From: JBHIBA01 sp046758845
GTDB taxonomy: Bacteria; UBA8248; JACPRG01; G963555815
Length of the DNA: 6,044 nt
Assembly: GCA_046758845.1 (NCBI GenBank)
Contig: JBHIBA010000289.1
Span: 1-6,044, forward strand
Direction: 5' to 3'
Shown: piece by piece, positions 1 through 4,662 of the stretch
Numbering within the stretch: the first letter of the stretch is position 1
How the letters are laid out: each line of letters starts with the position of its first letter
Program-made: the position numbers and the translations under genes
The notes under the pieces: generated by a model
The model's input: the letters and a program-made list of their open reading frames with translations, nothing else
Database searches by the model: none
What the model was told of the DNA's origin: nothing

Positions 1-51
1 AAAGTTTTGCTGGGGGGTGCGGGGGGGCGCCTTACAAAAAGCGCCCCCCGC
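1..51 (+). repeat. Composite intergenic repeat, copy D (cut by left window edge)
   Basis: The copy starts inside an AAAGTTTT block (1-8). Two G-tracts follow (12-17 and 21-27). The second is the left arm of a hairpin: arm 19-30, loop 31-40 containing AAAAA, arm 41-51, an 11-bp stem with one bulged G. The order (AAAGTTTT, G-tract, hairpin of G- and C-tracts with A/T in the loop) matches copies at 4557-4641 (+) and 5914-5999 (-). The distal palindrome those copies carry would lie left of the window. Its function is unknown; it may act in termination or be a dispersed element. Confidence 0.7.
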
Positions 52-60
52 AAAAAGCCA

Positions 61-131
61 GCACGCCAGTGCGGAAGCCAGACGCCGCGTGTCCGCCCCC
101 CTGGAGCCCCCGATTCGAAAATCCCTTGACG
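61..131 (-). repeat. Composite intergenic repeat, copy E (variant with 35-nt conserved block)
   Basis: Positions 61-95 match 4379-4413 at 29 of 35 positions, counted by eye. The block opens with a small hairpin GCAC-NNNN-GTGC (61-72; loop GCCA here, GGTA in the other copy) and ends in a shared CCAGACGCCGCG core. C-tracts (96-101, 107-111) and an A-rich/TTGAC end (118-130) follow, which read on the - strand resemble the A/T plus G-tract part of the other copies. The copy lies directly upstream of the amidohydrolase, so its TTGACG (126-131) could also serve as part of a promoter, although no well-spaced -10 is visible. Confidence 0.65.
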
Positions 132-209
132 CAGCCTTCCGCCTTGTCCAGCATACTTCACCGGATGGGGCGGAAACGCCGCTCCTTTCGTGTTGACTCT
201 CAGTATCAC

Positions 210-215
210 AGGAGG
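210..215 (+). promoter_or_regulatory. Ribosome binding site deciding the amidohydrolase start
   Basis: AGGAGG lies 3 nt before ATG at 219. The spacing is short, but this is the only good Shine-Dalgarno match near any in-frame start. The upstream in-frame starts at 69 and 165 have none, and the extra residues they would add look like translated repeat DNA. Confidence 0.7.
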
Positions 216-218
216 CCT

Positions 219-1571
219 ATGACTGACCTTTTGATTCAAAACGGGACCATTCTCTCTATGCAGACGGCTGGGGAGGCTTTCGGCGAAGGGGCGGTCGCCA
301 TCCGCGACGGGCGGATCGCCGCCGTCGGGAAGCCCGCCGACCTCAAGCGGATGGGGTTCGGCGAAGGCAAGGTATTGAACGCCCGGGGCCAAGTCGTCAT
401 GCCGGGCTTGGTGAACGCCCACGCTCACGTGATGGGGATTCTCCTGAAAGGGTCCTCCGAGGAGCAGTCCACCCGATCAGGTTTGCAAAAAGCCATGCGA
501 CTCCTCTTCGCTGAGGCCGAGCCCTCGGAGAAGGAGGCCCTGGCGAGGGCGGCCTTCTTGGAGGCCCTAAAAAGCGGCGTCACCTGTCTGGGGATTCTTG
601 ACGGTCAAGTCTCCGGATTGGCGCAAGCGATTCAGGAATCCGGCATTCGGGTGGTCCTGGCCGAAGCCCTGACGGACGTGGATCCAACGACAGCCGCGAC
701 CGGTGCCGGCCCCATACCGGGGGCTTCCAGCGGAGCGGCCGCCGTGGAGGCGCTCCTGTCCATCATTGATTCCGCCGGACCGGACGGCGGAGACAGCGGA
801 CGGGTCACGGCGCGCCTTGGGGTTTTCAGCCCGGCCACCTGTTCGGATGAGACATTGGAGCGGGTGGCGAAGGAGGCCGAAGCGAGAAGGCTGGGTCTGC
901 ACTTCCACCTCGGGGCCTTCTCCGGGGAAACCGAGACGCTGCGGTCGAGGGCGGGGGGAGACCTGTTCGGGCTCGTGCGCCGGTTTGACCTACTGAACTC
1001 CAACACGCTTTTGGCCGGCGGAAGTCACCTGAAGGAAGAGGAGGTCGGCAGTCTGCGCGAGTCCGCCGCGCAACTGGCGCTCACCCCGAGGGCGGACGCC
1101 CGCTGGGGCCATTTTTCCCCGGTTGCCGCCTTGCTTCGGGCAAAAATCCCCCTGGCCTTGGGGACCGACGGCGTGGGCCACGACCTTTTTTCCGCCATGC
1201 GGGCGTTGCTTCACTCGGCCTGTCTGGATGCAGGGAGCGGAGGCATTATCGGGCCGAGAGAAATCTTGCGGATGGCCACCCGGGACGGGGCGAGGGCGCT
1301 CGGTCTTCTGGCCAGCATCGGCTCGGTCGAGGTGGGAAAGAAGGCCGACCTCGTTCTTGTCCGGCTTGACCCGGCCAGGGCTTCGCTCGTGGAGTCGGAC
1401 GACCCGGCCACTCTCGTCGCGGAAGTCTGCGGACCGGGGGACGTGACGGACGTGATCGTGGACGGCGAGGTCGTCGTAGAAGGCGGAAAGGTCAAGACCG
1501 TGGACGAGAAGGCCGTCCTGAAGGAAGCCCGGAAAGTCGCCGCGGCTGTTTGGAACACGGTGAGTGGATAG
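219..1571 (+). CDS. SsnA/chlorohydrolase-like amidohydrolase with atypical active site
   Basis: This 450-residue protein belongs to the metal-dependent amidohydrolase (cytosine deaminase/AtzA-TrzN/SsnA) group of cytoplasmic TIM-barrel hydrolases acting on amino- or halo-substituted heterocycles. The N-terminal beta-sandwich part (MTDLLIQNGTIL, about 1-60) and the returning C-terminal part (KKADLVLV, about 374-425) are typical. The predicted metal ligands are visible: HAH (H68, H70), H230 in LHFHLG, and D317 in LGTDGVGHD. The spacing around GTDGVGHDLFSAMR and the C-terminal ARKVAAAVW resemble SsnA as I recall it. Three usually conserved polar positions are changed: the Glu three after H230 is A233, the His of the AHG/AHC motif is G267, and the His of the AHAPYT-like motif is F203. 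Metal binding therefore looks intact but the usual proton shuttle does not. Length is normal for the family. The start was chosen by the AGGAGG at 210. The substrate cannot be told from sequence. Codon third positions are strongly G/C-rich. No neighbour shares its transcription unit. Confidence 0.92.
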   Translation: MTDLLIQNGTILSMQTAGEAFGEGAVAIRDGRIAAVGKPADLKRMGFGEGKVLNARGQVVMPGLVNAHAHVMGILLKGSSEEQSTRSGLQKAMRLLFAEAEPSEKEALARAAFLEALKSGVTCLGILDGQVSGLAQAIQESGIRVVLAEALTDVDPTTAATGAGPIPGASSGAAAVEALLSIIDSAGPDGGDSGRVTARLGVFSPATCSDETLERVAKEAEARRLGLHFHLGAFSGETETLRSRAGGDLFGLVRRFDLLNSNTLLAGGSHLKEEEVGSLRESAAQLALTPRADARWGHFSPVAALLRAKIPLALGTDGVGHDLFSAMRALLHSACLDAGSGGIIGPREILRMATRDGARALGLLASIGSVEVGKKADLVLVRLDPARASLVESDDPATLVAEVCGPGDVTDVIVDGEVVVEGGKVKTVDEKAVLKEARKVAAAVWNTVSG

Positions 1572-1574
1572 ATC

Positions 1575-1591
1575 CCGCGTTGTTCACGCGG
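1575..1591 (+). terminator. Short hairpin after the amidohydrolase (weak terminator candidate)
   Basis: CCGCGT (1575-1580), loop TGTTC, ACGCGG (1586-1591): a perfect 6-bp stem starting 3 nt after the stop codon. No T-run follows, so intrinsic termination is doubtful. Confidence 0.3.
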
Positions 1592-1771
1592 TTGAACGAT
1601 TAGGATTGCCGCCGCTGGGCGAACCCCTAGGCGTGTCCGGGGAAACCGGAAACTTTCAAAGCGAGGCGCGGGATCTCGAAGAACACGGTGTGCGCGATAT
1701 CGCCAGCATTTGCTGGTGTCCTGTCCCGTAAATTTGGGAAATAAGTTCGTGGCTGCGGAAGGGTTGGGCGC

Positions 1772-1794
1772 CGCTGGCAGCTTGCCTGCCAGCG
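1772..1794. repeat. Perfect 9-bp palindrome, REP-like
   Basis: CGCTGGCAG (1772-1780), 5-nt loop CTTGC, CTGCCAGCG (1786-1794). It is followed by CTCC, giving GCGCTCC as also found after the palindrome at 2637-2656. No T-run follows. It could be a dispersed palindromic repeat on the left flank of the ORF-3-like gene; copy number in the genome is unknown. Confidence 0.5.
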
Positions 1795-1925
1795 CTCCCT
1801 ATCGGATTCTTTGAAGGCAAGTGGAGGCACGGGCGAACGAGAGGTCACCGAACCCAAGCCGCCCGTGGCACCCCCCATCCAGGGATATCACACATGACCA
1901 AGGAATTTCTGGGACGCGATGCCAG

Positions 1926-1931
1926 AAGGAG
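1926..1931 (+). promoter_or_regulatory. Ribosome binding site deciding the ORF-3-like start
   Basis: AAGGAG lies 7 nt before ATG at 1939, nearly ideal. An earlier in-frame ATG at 1894 has only a weak AGGG upstream and would add 15 residues rich in Arg and Lys, which the family does not need. Confidence 0.75.
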
Positions 1932-1938
1932 ACGCAAA

Positions 1939-2526
1939 ATGGCAACTCCTAAAACGACCACAAGCGAAACCATTTATCAGATGAAGGTGACACTTATCGG
2001 CAGCGGACCGCCGATTTGGAGAAGATTTCAGGTCGCCAGCCACATAAGTCTTCGTACACTTCACCGGATTCTCCAGGAAGTGATGGGCTGGAGTGACTAC
2101 CACCTCCACCAGTTCGCTATTGGGGAGGAGGATTTTGGCGAGCCGTCACCGGACTATCTTCATGAAATGAAGGACGATAAAACCGCAAAATTGAATCAGG
2201 TGATTCCCCGAGAGAAAACTAAGTTCATGTACGAGTATGACTTCGGCGACGGCTGGGAGCATGAGATCTTTGTGGAGAAAATTCTCCCGGCGGAAACAGG
2301 GGTTCACTACCCCGTCTGTCTCGCGGGGGAACGGGCGTGTCCGCCCGAAGATTGTGGCGGGATCCCGGGTTATGAGGATTTTCTAAAAGCCATTCGGAAC
2401 CCAAAGCACGAAGAACACAGCGCGATGCTGGATTGGATCGGCGGAAGGTTCGATCCGGAGGCATTTGATCTGGGCGAGATAAACAGAGAATTAAAGAGAT
2501 TAAGGGGGCCGAAGAGGATCAAATGA
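1939..2526 (+). CDS. Plasmid pRiA4b ORF-3-like protein
   Basis: This 195-residue protein carries all the hallmarks of the PRiA4_ORF3 family, first named from an Agrobacterium Ri plasmid: a start strand YQMKVTLIGSGPPIWRRF (about residues 16-33), LHRILQEVMGW followed by HLHQF (about 44-62), YEYDFGDGWEHEI (about 98-110), a Cys-containing ACPPEDCGGIPGYEDFL block (about 132-148), and a C-terminal WIGGRFDPEAFDLGEINREL. The protein is full length and has no signal peptide or membrane segment. The biochemical role of the family is not established to my knowledge. Codon use differs from the neighbours: third positions are mixed rather than G/C-dominated, with codons such as AGA, ATA and ACA near the start. 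This suggests a different history, possibly transfer. The gene stands alone and is flanked by palindromes (1772-1794; 2570-2656). Confidence 0.93.
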   Translation: MATPKTTTSETIYQMKVTLIGSGPPIWRRFQVASHISLRTLHRILQEVMGWSDYHLHQFAIGEEDFGEPSPDYLHEMKDDKTAKLNQVIPREKTKFMYEYDFGDGWEHEIFVEKILPAETGVHYPVCLAGERACPPEDCGGIPGYEDFLKAIRNPKHEEHSAMLDWIGGRFDPEAFDLGEINRELKRLRGPKRIK

Positions 2527-2569
2527 GGAGTAATAGGGTTTCAGTAGCGGCTGGTCAATCAGGAGTAGC

Positions 2570-2603
2570 GCGGGGGCGCGGGTCAGTGACCCTCAGCCCC
2601 CGC
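2570..2603. repeat. Nested two-part palindrome after the ORF-3-like gene
   Basis: Outer arms GCGGGGGC (2570-2577) and GCCCCCGC (2596-2603) are perfect over 8 bp. Inside, GGGTC (2580-2584) pairs with GACCC (2588-2592) around AGT. It begins 43 nt after the stop codon and could block transcription, but no T-run follows on either strand, so it is not a classic intrinsic terminator. Confidence 0.55.
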
Positions 2604-2636
2604 TGGGGTTGGAAGATAGCTCCCCATCCAATCTTG

Positions 2637-2656
2637 GCCGGGGCTAAAGCCCCGGC
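2637..2656. repeat. Perfect palindrome GCCGGGGC-TAAA-GCCCCGGC
   Basis: An 8-bp G/C stem with loop TAAA, followed by GCTCC. A GGGGCTAAAGCCCC type of palindrome is, as I recall, seen as a dispersed repeat in various environmental genomes. Together with 1772-1794 it flanks the ORF-3-like gene. No T-run follows. Confidence 0.5.
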
Positions 2657-2721
2657 GCTCCACCTCCTCGGCTTATTTGCGAGCAGCCAACTAACTGAGC
2701 AGCCGGCCGACTGACTATCAG

Positions 2722-2750
2722 ATCACAAGTCGCCCACCTTTCTCTATACT
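2722..2750 (+). promoter_or_regulatory. Candidate sigma70-like promoter for the cupin gene
   Basis: ATCACA (2722-2727; 4 of 6 to TTGACA) and TATACT (2745-2750; 5 of 6 to TATAAT) are separated by 17 nt. Transcription would start near 2757, giving a leader of about 40 nt. The segment is more A/T-rich than its surroundings. Confidence 0.4.
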
Positions 2751-2756
2751 AACGGG

Positions 2757-2792
2757 GCGGAGTTTAGTCTTTCTCCGCAGGAAAGGAGAGAG
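2757..2792 (+). promoter_or_regulatory. Bistable leader of the cupin mRNA (candidate RNA switch)
   Basis: Two exclusive hairpins share the segment CTCC (2773-2776). Hairpin I pairs GCGGAG (2757-2762) with CTCCGC (2773-2778) and leaves the Shine-Dalgarno free. Hairpin II pairs CTTTCTCC (2769-2776) with GGAGAGAG (2785-2792, one G-U pair) and buries GGAG of the Shine-Dalgarno AAGGAG (2783-2788). No known riboswitch aptamer was recognised. A polypurine/polypyrimidine coincidence remains possible. Confidence 0.35.
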
Positions 2793-2796
2793 TCCC

Positions 2797-3213
2797 ATGA
2801 AGAAGTTGGTCTTTCGGCCGGGAGACGGAGAGCCCCTGCGCATGCCGGGCCAGACCGCCCCCAGGGGGTGGGAGATTGTCGTGGACCCGAAGGGCGTCGG
2901 GGCCCGACAGCTCTCGTTCGGCGTCCAGGACGTCGACGTGGGAAGCCATATCCCTATTCACATGCACGACAAGGAAGAGGAAATCCTCTTCTTCTGGGGC
3001 GGCAAGGGCAAGGTGATTGTTGAGGACGAGGAGTTCGAGGTCTTCCCGGGATGCACGGCCTTCCTTCCCATCGATGTCTGGCACGGCGTAGTCAATACGG
3101 GCGATGAGCCCTTGCGGCTGACCTGGTGTTTCTCTCCGCCGGGGTATGAGGAAGAATTTCGACGCATGACCTCAACCGGCGTCGACCACACCCCGCCCCC
3201 CAAAAGCGGCTGA
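2797..3213 (+). CDS. Single-domain cupin protein
   Basis: This 138-residue protein has both cupin motifs in textbook spacing. Motif 1 is G-x5-HxH-x4-E-x6-G (GSHIPIHMHDKEEEILFFWGGKG, about residues 49-71). Motif 2 is G-x5-P-x4-H-x3-N (starting GCTAFLPIDVWHGVVN, about 86-101). The two His of HxH, the Glu and the motif 2 His form the usual metal site. Such small soluble cupins include isomerases, dioxygenases and sensors, and the exact function cannot be assigned. The start has AAGGAG (2783-2788) 8 nt upstream. The gene is apparently monocistronic, has its own candidate promoter, and converges with the PPOX gene 128 nt downstream. The C-terminal tail (about residues 115-138, acidic then Pro-rich) is outside the barrel. 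Third positions are G/C-rich like most of the window. Confidence 0.94.
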   Translation: MKKLVFRPGDGEPLRMPGQTAPRGWEIVVDPKGVGARQLSFGVQDVDVGSHIPIHMHDKEEEILFFWGGKGKVIVEDEEFEVFPGCTAFLPIDVWHGVVNTGDEPLRLTWCFSPPGYEEEFRRMTSTGVDHTPPPKSG

Positions 3214-3286
3214 CCGAGGGCGCCGACCGGAAGTCTATCCAACTTGCTGAGGCCCCGGTTCTGGGCAGCTTCGCAGAAGGCACACC

Positions 3287-3301
3287 GGCGGGCAAGCCGC
3301 C
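3287..3301. terminator. Small hairpin between convergent genes (weak)
   Basis: GGCGG (3287-3291), loop GCAAG, CCGCC (3297-3301) sits in the 128-nt gap between the converging cupin and PPOX genes. It lacks T-runs on both sides, so any role as a bidirectional terminator is uncertain. Nothing else was seen in the gap. Confidence 0.2.
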
Positions 3302-3341
3302 AGTGGCACACGGTGAAACCTGCTTCGCGGCGCCATGTGGA

Positions 3342-3824
3342 TCAGACGGGAACGCGGGCCGTGGCCCGCTCGGGGTTCAGCATCGTCCGCATCGGGACCC
3401 CTACACCATACGTCACAAACTCCCCGTTGGGCCGGATTTTCAAATAGCACGTCTGCGCTTTCGCCTCCGCCGACAGGCCCTTCAGGCCACCGATCAATGC
3501 CTTATGGATGCCCGAGGGGATTTCACCCGGCCCATGAATGCTGGCTTCCCCGGAGAACAGAATGCTCGCCGGCGGGATCTTCAGGAACGGCATGAAAGGG
3601 ATGCGTTTGGGAATGAGGACGGTCAGCGAAACGCGGGGGTTCCCCTCAATATGCTTGACCTTCAGCGAGTAGCGGAAAGTCCCCACGTACAGCTCTTTCC
3701 CTTGAACTGTGTAGACGACACCGGCCGTCCGAGGCTGACCTTTCCTGCTCACCGTGCCCAGGACTGCGAAGTGCTGCTTTCCCACCTCTCTCCAGACTTT
3801 CTCGGTTGTCAACTCTGGGGGCAT
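3342..3824 (-). CDS. Pyridoxamine 5'-phosphate oxidase (PPOX) family protein
   Basis: This 160-residue protein has the split-barrel flavin-binding fold pattern. It shows a helix MPPELTTEKVWREVGK, strands HFAVLGTVSRKGQPRTAGVVYTV (about 18-40) and KELYVGTFRYSLKVKHIEGNPRVSLTVLI (about 43-71), then the ILFSGEASIHGPGEI strand region (about 87-101). This order is typical of the PPOX/F420-binding superfamily, which binds FMN, F420 or haem. Which cofactor is used here is not clear, and true PNP oxidase (pdxH) is longer. The chosen ATG at 3824 has GGAGG (3838-3834) 9 nt upstream. A GTG at 3869 overlaps the stop of the ridA-like gene in a GTGA arrangement but has no ribosome site. The gene is second in a two-gene operon after the ridA-like gene with a 41-nt gap. 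The 3' end carries a GCGGGCC-GT-GGCCCGC palindrome (3354-3369), probably coincidental in coding DNA. Confidence 0.87.
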   Translation of the reverse strand: MPPELTTEKVWREVGKQHFAVLGTVSRKGQPRTAGVVYTVQGKELYVGTFRYSLKVKHIEGNPRVSLTVLIPKRIPFMPFLKIPPASILFSGEASIHGPGEIPSGIHKALIGGLKGLSAEAKAQTCYLKIRPNGEFVTYGVGVPMRTMLNPERATARVPV

Positions 3825-3833
3825 GGGACCCTT

Positions 3834-3838
3834 CCTCC
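3834..3838 (-). promoter_or_regulatory. Ribosome binding site deciding the PPOX start
   Basis: GGAGG on the - strand lies 9 nt before the ATG at 3824. It favours this start over the GTG at 3869. Confidence 0.65.
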
Positions 3839-3865
3839 GTGATGGGTCAAGCGGGTTGTTTCCCC

Positions 3866-4246
3866 TCACCGGTGGGCGATCAGCTCGATCTGGACGCGCG
3901 CATGTTGGACGTGCTCCTTGACGGCGGTGGTGGTCCTCGCGGGCGGCTCGGACGGGAAATATTCGTTGAAGACCTTGTTCATCTCCATTAGCTCGGCGAC
4001 ATCGGCCATGAAGATGGTGACCTTGAGGGCCTTGTCCAAGGAAGAGCGCGCAGCTTCTACGATGCGCTTGAGGTTCTCGCAGGCCTGCTTCGTCTCGGCG
4101 GAAATTCCTCCTTCTACCAGCTTTCCCGTTTCGGGGTCAAGGCCAAACTGGCCGGAACAAAAGAGCAAATCCCCGAACGCCATCCCTAAGGAATGCGGAA
4201 GGATCCCTCGAGCGACGCCCGGGGGATGGATGACCTCTTTCTTCAT
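3866..4246 (-). CDS. RidA/YjgF/YER057c family protein
   Basis: This 126-residue protein has the usual length and pattern of RidA, a cytoplasmic trimeric enamine/imine deaminase that hydrolyses 2-aminoacrylate-type products of PLP enzymes. Visible landmarks are LLFCSGQFGLDPETGKLVEGGI (about 27-48), ENLKRIVEAARSSLDKALKVTIFMADV (about 57-83), MNKVFNEYF and PPARTTTAV with the substrate-carboxylate Arg (R104). Compared with E. coli RidA as I recall it, Tyr17 is replaced by His18 (PHSL instead of PYVQ) and Glu120 by Gln119 (VQIELIA instead of IEIEAIA). The Arg is kept, so the carboxylate-binding role is plausible but activity may be altered. A perfect AGGAGGT (4257-4251) stands 4 nt before the ATG. 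It is first in an operon with the PPOX gene. Hairpins and a repeat copy lie upstream. Confidence 0.94.
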   Translation of the reverse strand: MKKEVIHPPGVARGILPHSLGMAFGDLLFCSGQFGLDPETGKLVEGGISAETKQACENLKRIVEAARSSLDKALKVTIFMADVAELMEMNKVFNEYFPSEPPARTTTAVKEHVQHARVQIELIAHR

Positions 4247-4287
4247 GTGGACCTCCTAAAAGAGAAAATTCGCGGAGGGCCTTTTTG

Positions 4288-4301
4288 GGCACTTGCGTGC
4301 C
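4288..4301 (-). promoter_or_regulatory. GNRA-type hairpin upstream of the ridA-like gene
   Basis: On the - strand the sequence reads GGCAC-GCAA-GTGCC, a 5-bp stem closed by a GCAA (GNRA) tetraloop, about 40 nt before the ATG. AAAAAGG follows. It may be a leader RNA element, but the stem is short. Confidence 0.3.
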
Positions 4302-4322
4302 GGCCAAACTGCGGTTGGAGGT

Positions 4323-4356
4323 GTGTGCGCCCAATATGTACGTCTTTGGCGCACAC
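4323..4356 (-). promoter_or_regulatory. 9-bp inverted repeat upstream of the ridA-like gene
   Basis: GTGTGCGCC (4323-4331) and GGCGCACAC (4348-4356) are perfect arms around a 16-nt A/T-richer centre. The repeat lies 77-110 nt before the ATG and could be a repressor operator or a leader hairpin. No promoter hexamers were clear enough to call. Confidence 0.35.
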
Positions 4357-4378
4357 CTTCCGAGAGGTGATTGACCAG

Positions 4379-4484
4379 GCACGGTAGTGCAGTAACCAGA
4401 CGCCGCGCGTCCGGCCCCCCCACACCCCCTGAAAAACTTTCTTTTCGCGAAAGAGTGCGGCCTTGCAGGGCCGCACTCTTTCGC
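4379..4484 (-). repeat. Composite intergenic repeat, copy C with 16-bp perfect hairpin
   Basis: Positions 4379-4413 match 61-95 (29 of 35), including the GCAC-GGTA-GTGC hairpin. C-tracts (4414-4420, 4425-4429), GAAAAACTTT (4431-4440) and a perfect 16-bp hairpin follow (arms 4447-4462 and 4469-4484, loop TTGCAG). On the - strand the order is hairpin, A/T block, G-tracts, as in the other copies. The hairpin stem differs in sequence from those of copies A and B, but the TTGCA of the loop also occurs in copy A. In position it separates the M24 unit from the ridA-like unit. Confidence 0.7.
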
Positions 4485-4556
4485 CTAAAACTCGCCTAAT
4501 GAATGTTCCGCGCCCAACAGACGAGCGACAAGCAGTTAAGCCCTACTCCGCGAGCA
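4485..4556. other. Short spacer between repeat copies C and B
   Basis: It contains no gene, promoter or further palindrome that I can support. Unlike the flanking repeats it has no G- or C-tracts. Confidence 0.4.
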
Positions 4557-4641
4557 GGCCGAGCTATAAGCTCGGCCGTCAAAAGTTTTTCGGGAGGTTC
4601 GAGGGGGGCGGTTTTTTAAAAAAGCCCCCCTCGGGAAAATC
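4557..4641 (+). repeat. Composite intergenic repeat, copy B (3' side of the M24 gene)
   Basis: Read on +: a perfect 9-bp palindrome GGCCGAGCT-ATA-AGCTCGGCC (4557-4577), GTCAAAAGTTTT (4578-4589), a G-rich stretch, a perfect 10-bp hairpin with arms 4600-4609 and 4624-4633 around TTTTTTAAAAAA, then GGGAAAATC (4633-4641). Copy A has the same blocks in the same order on the opposite strand. The copy begins 22 nt after the M24 stop codon, so it may end that transcript, although no T-run directly follows the hairpin in that direction. Confidence 0.75.
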
Positions 4642-4662
4642 TTGTCTTTTCTTATCGGCATC

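Larger units (their letters stand above)
1592..1938. other. Non-coding gap with short palindromes
   Basis: No convincing gene was found. The gap holds a 6-bp palindrome CCAGCA-TT-TGCTGG (1703-1716) and a 9-bp one (1772-1794, listed separately). A - strand reading at 1627-1878 is open for 83 codons, but it has no ribosome site and no family I recognise. It runs through the 1772-1794 palindrome. The segment may contain a decayed gene, which cannot be shown from sequence alone. Confidence 0.5.

Noticed and set aside
126..157. Promoter TTGACG plus CATACT before the amidohydrolase
   Set aside because: The spacer of 20 nt is too long and the -10 match is only 4 of 6. TTGAC is also part of the repeat consensus.
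69..218. 50-residue N-terminal extension of the amidohydrolase
   Set aside because: It translates repeat DNA, is rich in Pro/Arg/Ser, and has no Shine-Dalgarno. ATG at 219 has AGGAGG and begins with the typical family sequence.
1627..1878. Open reading stretch of 83 codons on the - strand
   Set aside because: It has no ribosome site and no recognisable family, it runs through a palindrome, and codon use is unconvincing. A decayed gene remains possible but is unsupported.
2523..2714. Small + strand reading frame overlapping the ORF-3-like stop (ATGA)
   Set aside because: The product is a translation of the palindrome cluster, with no domain and no conserved look.
3294..3309. 16-nt near match to 1855-1870 (AGCCGCCNGTGGCAC)
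   Set aside because: It is too short and G/C-biased to be called a repeat and shares no flanking similarity.
3354..3369. Palindrome GCGGGCC-GT-GGCCCGC near the 3' end of the PPOX gene
   Set aside because: It lies inside coding sequence with no T-run and is likely chance in GC-rich codons.
3303..3842. + strand open frame opposite the PPOX gene
   Set aside because: It is antisense to a recognisable PPOX protein and has no family of its own.
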